Origin: Anolis sagrei
Lineage: Eukaryota; Chordata; Lepidosauria; Squamata; Anolidae
NCBI RefSeq assembly: GCF_037176765.1
Contig: NC_090022.1
Location: forward strand, 57,367,209-57,431,208
Direction of reading: 5' to 3'
Length of the DNA: 64,000 bases
Both the position numbers and the translations under genes were made by a program. The notes beneath the pieces were generated by a model. That model saw only the letters and a list, made by a program, of their open reading frames with translations. It had not been told where the DNA came from and made no database searches. Of this stretch, positions 61,301 through 64,000 are shown piece by piece; the stretch's first letter is position 1, and every line of letters starts with the position of its first letter.

Positions 61301-62922
61301 CTGGCCAGAAAGTTCACTGCCTTCCAAGAGACACATTTGACAAGAGTCAACCATGCTTTTGAAGGCAGCCTCTCAAGCTCACCCCACTCTGAACCCTCAG
61401 GGGTTGCTGGAATACAGTACACAGCACTAACTGTTTCAGAAGCGTTTTTCCATTTATACCAGCCAGTATCCAGGAGTAGGAAGCCAAAGAGAAAGCTGGC
61501 ATCAGAACTTCCTTTACTAAGATCCAACTAAAGCAAAGCCATCTGCAGAATATTGACATCCAAATGTTGCTGGGGCAGGCAAGGTACCAGATGAATAATA
61601 CCAGCATGAAAATGCACAGGATTTGGGTGCAAGAAATATGCACCAACCATACAGTGCCTCAGCAGGAAAACCAAGGCCAGCACATCTATATTTACAATCT
61701 AATCCAGAGTGGCTTGCCTTATTATTATTTTATTTGCTGATCACTGAAAGGAGATATCCAAAGCCAGTAACAACTTCACTCATCACAAACATGTAGCAAT
61801 GAACACTCGTCCTTTAAACTTCCCAGAACAGCTACTGTTAGAAGCCGGAACATAAGACAAGGAATACAAAGCCGCTTTGGAAACTGATCATTATTTTTTT
61901 TTTTGTTTCAAATCAGGAAGTTTGCATATGCCAATAGTTTATTCTCCAAAAAGTTGTCAACAAAGAAGGTATTAACAACATCCTTCAGAACTCTGAAACA
62001 TGATTTTGCCACAACTGCACTCTAGAAATTGCTAATGCTTTGTATTAGGTCCACATTGCTATAGGTTAACTGGACAATGCACTCTTAACACTTTAAAGGT
62101 GGGCCTACCTGCTGTATTGGAGTGTATCTCACAGTGTGAGAATAATCATAGTTGTCAATGATGTCAAGATCTTTGACAGCATCTCCTGCCATTGGTCCAT
62201 TGAACTGGACATCAAGAGGGGCCTTCCCAGCACCTTTTGTGAAGACATTGAAGTGTGTAGGCTTCCCATTTTCCACACCTAAGTCAAGGAAGAAAAGAGT
62301 TAAGGGTCACCCTTAGATATATTATGAATGAATGAGTTCTGAAAGATCTTAAGTGCAGGATGGTAAAGCCAGGCAAACACCAAATGCAGAACCTCAAAAA
62401 TATTTCTTTGCATAACGATTCCCAGAATTACATGGGCAGCTTAATTGCTGATCACAATACCTGGGTGATTCTGCAAGTGGTATGTTTTTTCAAAGCCCAA
62501 CTTCTGACCAAGTGTAACACTGATTCCCCTGATTTAGTTTTCTAGTATGCATTTACTTACATGTTCCTTTAAATGCAAATAAGGCATTCATTAATAGAAA
62601 GTTAAACAGTTTAATCTGGAAAGTTGCATTTTTTCTGCATTTCCCCCTTTTTATTTTAGTTTAGTTGTATGTAGGTTTTCTTTTCTTTCATAATTTGTAT
62701 GTGGTAGTTTTAGCTAATTTTTGTAAGTTTCCTTTTGTGTTGTTTTAATGTTCATGCGCACATGTGCATATACAGAGAGGGGGGGGGGGAGAGAGCTCCC
62801 ATTTTGCATAGCAAATTAGCAAAAATCTTGCCTGTTTTGCTGAGACCAGGCCCTTCAGCTTTCACTCTGCTTGCATCATGTGAAGGTTCCACTTTCACTC
62901 TGAAAGGGCTAGTAGGGATTTC
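18867..62922 (-). CDS. FLNB: Filamin B, 3' two thirds (partial, 31 exons in window)
   Basis: FLNB is a cytoplasmic actin cross-linker and scaffold: an N-terminal calponin-homology actin-binding domain, 24 Ig-like repeats, two hinges, and dimerisation through repeat 24. The window holds the end of repeat 6 through repeat 24. Exons were placed by frame and AG/GT sites; all phases join, giving 1776 codons plus stop without the cassette exon. Human FLNB has about 2602 residues, so roughly 826 are missing beyond the right edge. FLNB rather than FLNA or FLNC is shown by hinge 2 (VSPG.SNE.SSI.VESVTRS), hinge 1 ([11 protein letters not shown]) and the C-terminus ([12 protein letters not shown]). Repeat 21, the integrin-beta site in the family, keeps the motif [20 protein letters not shown]. 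Introns range from 91 bp to 3.3 kb and carry many LINE, SINE and hAT-type insertions. If the human 47-exon numbering holds, these are exons 17-47. Confidence 0.97.
19164..19444. mobile_element. hAT-type non-autonomous DNA transposon, 281 bp
   Basis: The ends are inverted: CGGTGATTCCCAAC..TGGGCCGTG on the left and GGGCTGGGAACCACTG on the right. Flanks GTCTACGT and CTCCATGT could be a decayed 8-bp target duplication. It lies in the last FLNB intron. Confidence 0.7.
19464..19510. repeat. (GTAT)n / (GT)n microsatellite
   Basis: About nine GTAT units pass into GT units in FLNB intron 30 (window numbering), next to the hAT element. Confidence 0.95.
19806..20009 (-). CDS. FLNB: FLNB exon (window exon 30): hinge 2 and start of repeat 24
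   Basis: The 204-nt exon encodes [20 protein letters not shown].. through [11 protein letters not shown]. Hinge 2 precedes the dimerisation repeat and its sequence separates FLNB from FLNA and FLNC. The motif SVDGSKAG has Gly (GGC) where remembered vertebrate filamins have Cys (VDCSKAG). Confidence 0.96.
20214..20432 (-). CDS. FLNB: FLNB exon (window exon 29): repeat 23
   Basis: The 219-nt exon encodes [20 protein letters not shown].. through [10 protein letters not shown]. Acceptor is ttccag and donor is ACAG|gtaag. Confidence 0.96.
20433..21934 (-). other. FLNB intron (1.5 kb)
   Basis: It holds a short L2-type tail near 20,690-20,760 and a tRNA-SINE tail at about 21,300-21,430 (GACGGCCAATTCTC-like phrase plus GCTCCTGACATAATAAA). 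Nothing else is recognised. Confidence 0.6.
21300..21430 (+). mobile_element. tRNA-derived SINE tail fragment
   Basis: ..CTGATTCTCTCCCACTAGAAGCAACTTGCAG..GCTCCTGACATAATAAATAA corresponds to the tail of the SINEs at 34.5 and 35.4 kb. Confidence 0.65.
21935..22111 (-). CDS. FLNB: FLNB exon (window exon 28): repeat 22 end, repeat 23 start
   Basis: The 177-nt exon encodes [20 protein letters not shown].. through [28 protein letters not shown] is typical of FLNB. Confidence 0.95.
22588..22738. mobile_element. Foldback (MITE-like) element, 151 bp
   Basis: GGCCCCTATTGCACAACTGAATATGATCCCACATTTTCAGC is mirrored by ..GTGGGATTTT..ATGGCTGTGTGGAAGGGCC. A diverged relative may lie at 23,055-23,145. Confidence 0.75.
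23331..24016 (-). mobile_element. CR1-type LINE 3' part (longest copy)
   Basis: Read on the minus strand it gives pieces of the CR1 ORF2 C-terminus: [31 protein letters not shown] and [20 protein letters not shown]. It ends in the family 3' end (GGGTTGGACTGGATGGCC). It is 5'-truncated and carries frame breaks. Confidence 0.9.
24533..24665 (-). CDS. FLNB: FLNB exon (window exon 27): repeat 22
   Basis: The 133-nt exon encodes [20 protein letters not shown].. through CHVSELEQ. Acceptor is tcttag; phases are 0/1. Confidence 0.95.
24666..27157 (-). other. FLNB intron (2.5 kb)
   Basis: Apart from the CR1 copy it holds no recognised element. The open frames around 26.6-26.9 kb show no family resemblance. 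Confidence 0.6.
25192..25675 (-). mobile_element. CR1-type LINE 3' part
   Basis: Minus-strand pieces [20 protein letters not shown] and [20 protein letters not shown] belong to the same CR1 C-terminal region. It ends next to a (TG)n run at about 25,675-25,690. Confidence 0.9.
27158..27273 (-). CDS. FLNB: FLNB exon (window exon 26): repeat 21 end, repeat 22 start
   Basis: The 116-nt exon encodes [20 protein letters not shown].. through RRLTVMSLQ. Donor is CAG|gtgaga. Confidence 0.95.
27365..27502 (-). CDS. FLNB: FLNB exon (window exon 25): repeat 21
   Basis: The 138-nt exon encodes [20 protein letters not shown].. through [10 protein letters not shown], the core of the integrin-binding repeat. 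The donor CTG|gtataa is atypical, and the following intron is only 91 bp. Confidence 0.95.
28169..28435 (-). CDS. FLNB: FLNB exon (window exon 24): repeat 20, start of 21
   Basis: The 267-nt exon encodes [20 protein letters not shown].. through [32 protein letters not shown] is almost invariant across vertebrate filamins. Confidence 0.96.
28436..31085 (-). other. FLNB intron (2.65 kb)
   Basis: It contains an L2-type fragment at about 30.1-30.6 kb. The remainder (28.5-30.0 kb) shows no element or coding signal I recognise. Confidence 0.6.
30108..30630 (+). mobile_element. L2-type LINE 3' fragment
   Basis: The phrase AACAGCTTCAATGGTTATTATTCC..AAGCAAAATTCAAATGGCTGG and the tail TTGAGCCACTTCAGGTTCCTTATGG..GCATAATATAA follow the pattern of the L2-like end at 49.5-50.3 kb. 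Strongly decayed. Confidence 0.55.
31086..31208 (-). CDS. FLNB: FLNB exon (window exon 23): 41-residue repeat 19/20 module
   Basis: The exon is exactly 123 nt, phases 1/1, and encodes [20 protein letters not shown].. through CDLNLKIP. Filamin A and B var-1 isoforms are reported to lack 41 residues at the end of repeat 19 and the start of repeat 20. Skipping this one exon would remove 41 residues in frame at that place and alter how repeat 20 masks the integrin site on repeat 21. Confidence 0.95.
31706..31858 (-). CDS. FLNB: FLNB exon (window exon 22): repeat 19
   Basis: The 153-nt exon encodes [20 protein letters not shown].. through [10 protein letters not shown]. Donor is CCCAG|gtaaga. Confidence 0.95.
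32465..32565 (+). mobile_element. Tail fragment of the 5S-derived SINE family
   Basis: GGAGGAACTGTCAAAACCACCTCTGAGTATTCCTTGCTTAAG.. parallels 3508-3580 of the 5S-derived copy. The 5S-like head is absent. Confidence 0.55.
32766..32969 (-). CDS. FLNB: FLNB exon (window exon 21): repeat 18 end, repeat 19 start
   Basis: The 204-nt exon encodes [20 protein letters not shown].. through [13 protein letters not shown]. Donor is CAG|gttagt. Confidence 0.95.
33277..33435 (-). CDS. FLNB: FLNB exon (window exon 20): repeat 18
   Basis: The 159-nt exon encodes [20 protein letters not shown].. through [11 protein letters not shown]. Acceptor is cgaaag and donor is ATTG|gtaag. Confidence 0.95.
33900..34062 (+). 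mobile_element. tRNA-derived SINE
   Basis: GGAGACCAGGGTTCAAGTCCCTGCTCAGCCATGAAAATCCACT.. includes a B-box-like GGTTCAAGTCC. It matches the 10.47-kb family, including the AAGTCAGAAATCACATGAAGG end. Confidence 0.7.
34145..34318 (-). CDS. FLNB: FLNB exon (window exon 19): repeat 17
   Basis: The 174-nt exon encodes [20 protein letters not shown].. through [12 protein letters not shown]. Repeat 17 is the glycoprotein Ib-alpha binding repeat in the filamin family. Confidence 0.96.
34527..34760 (+). mobile_element. tRNA-derived SINE (short type)
   Basis: AGGAGCCCCTGGTGGCACAATGGGTTAAAC (A box) and GGTCAGCGGTTCAAATCCGG (B box), then GACGGCCAATTCTCTCACTCC and CTCCTGACACAATAAA. Same family as 35.37 kb. 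Confidence 0.88.
34906..35373 (-). mobile_element. LINE 3' end (L2-like) with (ATT)n tail
   Basis: The (ATT)n at 34,906-34,940 is followed by TTTATTTGTACCCCGCTAGC, the reversed LINE end. The minus strand further in resembles the last part of a LINE ORF2 (CTTCCTAAAGACTGCC region). It seems to resume at about 35,650 after a SINE insertion. Confidence 0.65.
35374..35645 (+). mobile_element. tRNA-derived SINE, nearly complete, inside a LINE
   Basis: The head AGGAGCCCCCGGTGGCGCAGTGGGTTAAAG and B box GGTTCGAATCCGG are well kept. The body CATCCGGGCGTCCCCTGGGC and the end CAGGTCGCTCCTGACATGAC are followed by an A-rich tail. It is the least diverged SINE in the window. CCACAGAAAAGG / ACCAGAAAAGG flanks may be the target duplication. 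Confidence 0.9.
36287..36415 (-). CDS. FLNB: FLNB exon (window exon 18): repeat 16 end, repeat 17 start
   Basis: The 129-nt exon encodes [20 protein letters not shown].. through TIVTEDAGE. Acceptor is ctctgcag and donor is GAAG|gtaagt. Confidence 0.95.
38081..38221 (-). CDS. FLNB: FLNB exon (window exon 17): repeat 16
   Basis: The 141-nt exon encodes [20 protein letters not shown].. through YMGNHIP. Acceptor is tttgag and donor is CAG|gttagt. Confidence 0.95.
38890..38992 (-). CDS. FLNB: FLNB exon (window exon 16): end of hinge 1, start of repeat 16
   Basis: The 103-nt exon encodes [20 protein letters not shown].. through RKGEIT. It starts in phase 0, compatible with skipping the hinge-1 exon. 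Confidence 0.95.
39596..39673 (-). CDS. FLNB: FLNB hinge-1 exon (window exon 15), 26 residues
   Basis: The 78-nt exon in phase 0/0 encodes [16 protein letters not shown] then [10 protein letters not shown]. Hinge 1 is the calpain-sensitive linker between repeats 15 and 16, and human FLNB makes forms with and without it. As I remember it the human segment is 24 residues, so this copy would be two longer. Acceptor is taaccag and donor is TGG|gtacaa. Confidence 0.92.
40834..41081 (-). CDS. FLNB: FLNB exon (window exon 14): repeat 15
   Basis: The 248-nt exon encodes [20 protein letters not shown].. through [11 protein letters not shown], essentially all of repeat 15, the last repeat of rod 1. 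The donor GTTGTG|gtaag leaves phase 0, which lets the hinge-1 exon be included or skipped. Confidence 0.96.
41946..42090. mobile_element. Decayed foldback (MITE-like) element
   Basis: AGGATGCCTCTACACAATAGAATTGATGCAG..TGGCTGTGG-like phrases and GGAGTTGTACTTTGGTGAGGC correspond to half of a common squamate foldback repeat. Confidence 0.45.
42604..43030. mobile_element. Tigger/mariner-like MITE with an (AT)n inside
   Basis: The left end TATAGGCAGTCCACGAATTACAAACATCC is mirrored by GTTCGTAACTTGGTGACTGCCTATA on the right. Flanking TA is consistent with TA target preference. An uninterrupted (AT)20 lies at 42,899-42,939. Confidence 0.75.
42899..42939. repeat. (AT)20 microsatellite
   Basis: About 40 bp of pure AT inside the MITE, likely to extrude or to vary in length. 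Confidence 0.95.
43152..43341 (-). CDS. FLNB: FLNB exon (window exon 13): repeat 14
   Basis: The 190-nt exon encodes [20 protein letters not shown].. through GDASKCLAT, with [20 protein letters not shown] in the middle. Phases are 0/1. Confidence 0.96.
44490..44646 (-). CDS. FLNB: FLNB exon (window exon 12): repeat 13 end, repeat 14 start
   Basis: The 157-nt exon encodes [20 protein letters not shown].. through GLLSVNVA. Acceptor is caacag and donor is GCT|gtaagt. Confidence 0.95.
45239..45656 (+). mobile_element. CR1-type LINE 3' end with open 111-residue frame
   Basis: The plus strand encodes [20 protein letters not shown].. to [17 protein letters not shown], the conserved C-terminus of CR1 ORF2. 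The end GGGTTGGACTGGATGGCC..GATTCTATGATTCT follows. It is the best-kept CR1 copy here, 5'-truncated and opposite in strand to FLNB. Confidence 0.92.
45656..45897. mobile_element. Half foldback element interrupted by a hAT element
   Basis: The arm GAAACATCAGGAGAGAATGC..ACATGGCCATATAGCCC..CCATGAAAGCCTTCGACAAT belongs to the 50.4-kb family and is split by the element at 45,687-45,821. Confidence 0.85.
45687..45821. mobile_element. hAT-type foldback element, 135 bp, with 8-bp target duplication
   Basis: Ends CAGTGGTTCTCCACCTGGGG and CCCCAGGTTGAGAACCACTG are inverted. CTCTAGAA flanks both sides (45,679-45,686 and 45,822-45,829), an exact 8-bp hAT-style duplication. Confidence 0.92.
46230..46541 (-). 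mobile_element. Retrotransposed insertion (L1-like), 312 bp
   Basis: An exact 16-bp direct repeat TTTCTTCCTGATTTTT flanks it (46,214-46,229 and 46,542-46,557). On the minus strand it ends with AATAAACATTATAAC and a poly-A run, as expected of target-primed insertion. The body includes an L1-like phrase (GAAGGAAATTAACAGATGGAGAC). A GAAAAAAA run and a C run lie inside. Confidence 0.75.
46275..46389. repeat. Low-complexity A-rich and poly-C tracts
   Basis: (GAAAAAAAAA)n at 46,284-46,324 and a C run of about 15 at 46,375-46,389, all inside the retrotransposed insertion. Confidence 0.85.
46964..47087 (-). CDS. FLNB: FLNB exon (window exon 11): repeat 13
   Basis: The 124-nt exon encodes [20 protein letters not shown].. 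through ADEEIPR and the first two bases of Ser. Acceptor is ccttag and donor is AGAAG|gtaag. Confidence 0.95.
47949..48041 (-). CDS. FLNB: FLNB alternative cassette exon (window exon 10), 31 residues inside repeat 13
   Basis: This 93-nt open block lies between exons that already join in frame. It encodes [20 protein letters not shown] then [11 protein letters not shown]. Acceptor is attctag; the donor is weak (CAG|gtttga). Phases are 1/1, so inclusion adds exactly 31 residues. I recall a longer human FLNB isoform of 2633 residues, 31 more than the main form, with a very similar insert rich in [10 protein letters not shown]. No other part of the gene accounts for this block. Whether it is spliced in is inference. 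Confidence 0.88.
48644..48661. repeat. Poly-C run
   Basis: About 18 C in a CT-rich context; the length is prone to sequencing error. Confidence 0.85.
49480..50290 (+). mobile_element. L2-type LINE 3' part with a foldback element inserted
   Basis: The plus strand encodes [20 protein letters not shown].., [20 protein letters not shown] and [16 protein letters not shown], the C-terminal pattern of L2-group ORF2. The tail is shared with 3836-4058 and ends in (AAT)n. The frame before the insertion shows the preceding part (GCAGCCAGATTAGTTACAGG..). Confidence 0.88.
49595..49804. mobile_element. Foldback element (TGTCGAAGG family) inside the L2 LINE
   Basis: The palindromic arms meet at CATCCTCAGAGGTGGATG. 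TACAAGGTGTTG lies at both edges (49,583-49,594 and 49,805-49,816), a target duplication of 8 to 12 bp. Removing the element restores the LINE reading order. Confidence 0.88.
50289..50330. repeat. (AAT)n microsatellite
   Basis: About 14 AAT units end the L2-type tail. The array reappears at 50,561-50,587 on the other side of the palindrome. Confidence 0.95.
50333..50560. mobile_element. Foldback element with near-perfect 97-bp inverted repeats
   Basis: The arms are 50,364-50,461 and 50,464-50,560, separated only by GG; the only visible difference is one extra T in the left arm. The left side adds TATTGTCGAAGGCTTTCATGG.. The same protein-like frame is therefore open on both strands. Confidence 0.93.
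50561..50587. repeat. (AAT)n microsatellite, second block
   Basis: About 9 AAT units right of the palindrome, consistent with the palindrome having inserted into one longer AAT array. Confidence 0.9.
50749..50916 (-). CDS. FLNB: FLNB exon (window exon 9): repeat 12 end, repeat 13 start
   Basis: The 168-nt exon encodes [19 protein letters not shown].. through LEVAVTAPR. It leaves in phase 1, so it can join either the 31-residue cassette or window exon 11 without changing frame. Confidence 0.95.
51575..51650 (+). mobile_element. L2-type LINE tail fragment
   Basis: GGCCTTGAGCTCAGAGGTGGAAAAGCTGGATATAAATCTAAATAAT is the short end typical of this LINE group, in an FLNB intron. Confidence 0.5.
51953..52113 (-). 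CDS. FLNB: FLNB exon (window exon 8): repeat 12 core
   Basis: The 161-nt exon encodes [18 protein letters not shown].. through [10 protein letters not shown]. Acceptor is ttcacag and donor is CCTG|gtaag. Confidence 0.95.
52212..52550 (+). mobile_element. tRNA-derived SINE (long type)
   Basis: The head CCTGGTGGCACAGCGCGTTAAAC..GGCGGTTTGAATCTGGGG (A and B boxes) leads to the body ..ATCATGCTGGCTACATGACC..GAGTTGGACACAACTAGAC. Same family as 16.3 and 57.4 kb; it lies in an FLNB intron. Confidence 0.88.
52741..52903 (-). CDS. FLNB: FLNB exon (window exon 7): repeat 11 end, repeat 12 start
   Basis: The 163-nt exon encodes [20 protein letters not shown].. through [12 protein letters not shown]. The final Arg codon is split CG|A across the next intron. 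Confidence 0.94.
53220..53393 (-). CDS. FLNB: FLNB exon (window exon 6): repeat 11 core
   Basis: The 174-nt exon encodes [20 protein letters not shown].. to FTPYEK. Acceptor is ttgcag and donor is AAAAAG|gtaaaa. Confidence 0.95.
53819..54416 (-). CDS. FLNB: FLNB exon (window exon 5): repeats 9 and 10 and start of 11
   Basis: At 598 nt this is the longest exon in the window. It encodes two whole Ig-filamin repeats without an intron: repeat 9 ([19 protein letters not shown]..) and repeat 10 ([20 protein letters not shown]..). It ends in YGPGIEGK at the start of repeat 11. A similarly large exon is known at this point in mammalian filamins. Confidence 0.97.
54720..54942. mobile_element. Foldback element (TGTCGAAGG family)
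   Basis: It runs from TGTATTGTCGAAGGCTTTCATGG to AGCCCGAAAACCTACAACAACCC. The arms meet near CATCCTCACAACCTCTGAGGATG and are more diverged than in the 50.4-kb copy. Confidence 0.88.
55127..55455. mobile_element. hAT-type non-autonomous transposon, 329 bp, with 8-bp target duplication
   Basis: The terminal inverted repeats are CAGGGGTCGCCAAACT and AGTTTGGAGACCCCTG (one mismatch). GTTTAGCA is exactly repeated at 55,119-55,126 and 55,456-55,463. There is no transposase frame. Confidence 0.93.
56078..56475 (-). mobile_element. CR1-type LINE 3' end
   Basis: The minus strand encodes [20 protein letters not shown].. to [15 protein letters not shown], the CR1 ORF2 C-terminus, with the family 3' end at about 56,080-56,120. 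Confidence 0.9.
56828..57090 (-). CDS. FLNB: FLNB exon (window exon 4): repeat 8
   Basis: The 263-nt exon runs from [10 protein letters not shown] to LPPDPTK, with [20 protein letters not shown] in the middle. It covers almost all of repeat 8. Acceptor is cctacag and donor is AAA|gtaagt. Confidence 0.96.
57352..57675 (-). mobile_element. tRNA-derived SINE (long type), reversed
   Basis: The reversed body (AGTCATGCCCAACTCTGG..GGTCATGTGGCCAGCATG) and the reversed tRNA-like head (GGATTCGAACCACCAACC..TTTAACCCACTGCACC) match the 16.3 and 52.2 kb copies. Confidence 0.88.
58271..58314. repeat. (GA)n microsatellite
   Basis: About 22 pure GA units in the FLNB intron between window exons 3 and 4. Confidence 0.95.
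58690..58807 (-). CDS. FLNB: FLNB exon (window exon 3): repeat 7 end, repeat 8 start
   Basis: The 118-nt exon reads [19 protein letters not shown].. to KIKLNGLEN and splits an Arg codon at its end (C|GA). It is flanked by introns of 3.3 kb upstream and 1.6 kb downstream. Confidence 0.95.
58808..62108 (-). other. FLNB intron (3.3 kb, longest complete one here)
   Basis: Its middle holds a hAT-type fragment (59.47-60.12 kb). The rest (60.2-62.1 kb) shows no recognised element or coding signal. Confidence 0.65.
59470..60117. mobile_element. hAT-type transposon fragment (right end clear)
   Basis: The right end AGCACTAGGAAGGTTGAGAAACACTGC is the reverse of a CAGTGGTTCTCAACC-type hAT end. ACTATAAATCCCAGCAACTACAACTCC.. 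precedes it. The left end is not certain. The GC-rich part at 59,550-59,760 has overlapping open frames without family resemblance. Confidence 0.6.
62109..62278 (-). CDS. FLNB: FLNB exon (window exon 2): repeat 7 core
   Basis: The 170-nt exon begins in [10 protein letters not shown] and ends in YTPIQQ. It contains [18 protein letters not shown], nearly identical to mammalian FLNB. Acceptor is cttag and donor is CAG|gtagg. Confidence 0.95.
62779..62790. repeat. Poly-G run near the GC donor
   Basis: About ten G in GAGAGAGGGGGGGGGGAGAGAG, some 40 bp into the intron after window exon 1. Confidence 0.8.
62832..62922 (-). CDS. FLNB: FLNB exon (window exon 1): end of repeat 6, start of repeat 7
   Basis: The 91-nt exon encodes [18 protein letters not shown].. 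through GPGLSKT plus the first base of Gly. It enters in phase 0 after tttaag and leaves in phase 1. The donor is GC (CAG|GCAAGA) rather than GT. The preceding exon lies outside the window. Confidence 0.93.
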
Positions 62923-64000
62923 CTTAAAGACAGAAAGCAAGTTTTTAAATACAAGTAATAGTTTTCTGCAGTACTACTACAGATGAAAGAGCTCCACTGA
63001 AGCATTTCTCTTTCCCACATTCCTTGCATCTTCATTTTGCCTAACTTATTGAAAAGCCAAAATTATTATTATATTTATTATATTTATTTATACCCCAGTT
63101 TATCTCTCCCACAGGAGACTCAAAGTGGCTTAACATAAAAGCATCAGCATGCAATTAAAAATATAAAAGAATGAAAACATTAAAAGAGGGTCAAATATAA
63201 ACAGTTTTTTAAAAAATCCAGTTAAAAACCATTAAAACATGTTCAATGTTCAATGTTAAAATATTGATTTCCTTCTAAACTAAAGCAATAAATGCTAAAT
63301 AAAAAATTTAGCAAGAGAAATGCCACTTTTTAAACATTTTGCATTACACCTTTAAAATGCTTTTTATTTTTGGGATATTAAAGAAAACCAATTATTATAC
63401 CAGTCCTCTACTAGAAGACAGCACTTGCTTCAGAAACTCAGTGTCCATTTTAATGCCAATTAAATCAAGCTTCACCTGAAACCTGTTTTAGTTTATATGT
63501 TTGATGGGATATTTCACAGACAAGAATTCCTGGGGGGGGGGGGTGTTTTGTTTTGCTTTGTTTTTAATTAGCTCCCAGACAATTAAGTGAATCTCTAAGT
63601 CAGGGAGGGCAAGTGTGTTCCTCCACATGTTATGGACACTAGCTACCAGTAGTATCCAAAGCCACTGGCGGTGTTGGCTAAGACTAATGTTAGCTGTCGT
63701 CCAACTCCTGCTGGAGGGCTGGATTCTGCCCACCCCTCCTCTAATGAAGAAATAGGACTGTTTTTAAAGCAGTGACAACAAAAATGTCTATTTCTAATTT
63801 CAGTGTCTAGAAGTAGTTTCTGTATGCCATGCAGTTGGTTCTTAATGTTGTAAGATAAAATGAAATGTAGCTTGCAGCTTGGTCTTTAGGAACAAATCTT
63901 TGTATTTAATATGCAAACGGCATGAAAAGGAAAAATGTATTCAGTGTTCTCTGGCACTGTAGTCAAGAACTGATTCCAGACAAGAACTGCTGGTGTTTTT
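62923..64000 (-). other. FLNB intron running off the right edge
   Basis: No exon is visible in this last kilobase. It contains a reversed LINE tail (about 63,060-63,250) and a poly-G run at 63,533-63,543. The next upstream exon (repeat 6) must lie beyond 64,000. Confidence 0.7.
63060..63250 (-). mobile_element. LINE 3' end fragment, reversed
   Basis: ATTATTATTATATTTATTATATTTATTTATACCCCAGTTTATC..GGAGACTCAAAGTGGCTTAACAT is the common reversed LINE tail, followed by an AAAAC-rich stretch. Confidence 0.55.

Overview
This window is nuclear DNA from a vertebrate, most likely a squamate reptile and probably an iguanian (Anolis-like) lizard. The gene is split into many short exons. The repeats include CR1 and L2-type LINE ends, tRNA- and 5S-derived SINEs, hAT-type foldback elements and many microsatellites, a mix typical of lizards. 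The species assignment is inference from repeat style only.

Right two thirds (about 17.4-62.9 kb, minus strand): the 3' part of filamin B (FLNB). I placed 31 coding exons by reading frame, splice sites and remembered vertebrate FLNB protein. They cover the end of Ig-filamin repeat 6 through repeat 24 and the stop codon. Without the 31-residue cassette exon, the exons join in frame into 1776 codons plus stop. The actin-binding domain and repeats 1 to about 6 lie past the right edge. Three in-frame modules known as alternative in mammalian FLNB are present: a 31-residue cassette in repeat 13, a 26-residue hinge-1 exon, and the 41-residue repeat 19/20 exon whose removal gives the var-1 form. The 3' UTR runs to about 17.4 kb.

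Left part: a second minus-strand gene of two coding exons (12176-11735 and 10146-10028) encodes a 186-residue protein. It looks like a small sperm-axoneme microtubule inner protein, closest in my memory to SPMIP1 (ATP6V1FNB). It lies about 5 kb downstream of FLNB on the same strand. The rest of 1-9.8 kb and 12.3-17.4 kb is intergenic and repeat-rich: LINE and SINE ends, foldback DNA elements, two LTR-like fossils and a three-copy 75-bp tandem repeat.

The two genes have no evident functional link. FLNB is a dimeric actin cross-linker and adaptor; the small gene is probably ciliary or sperm-specific. I saw no bacterial-type operon, CRISPR array, functional RNA gene or new multi-gene system.
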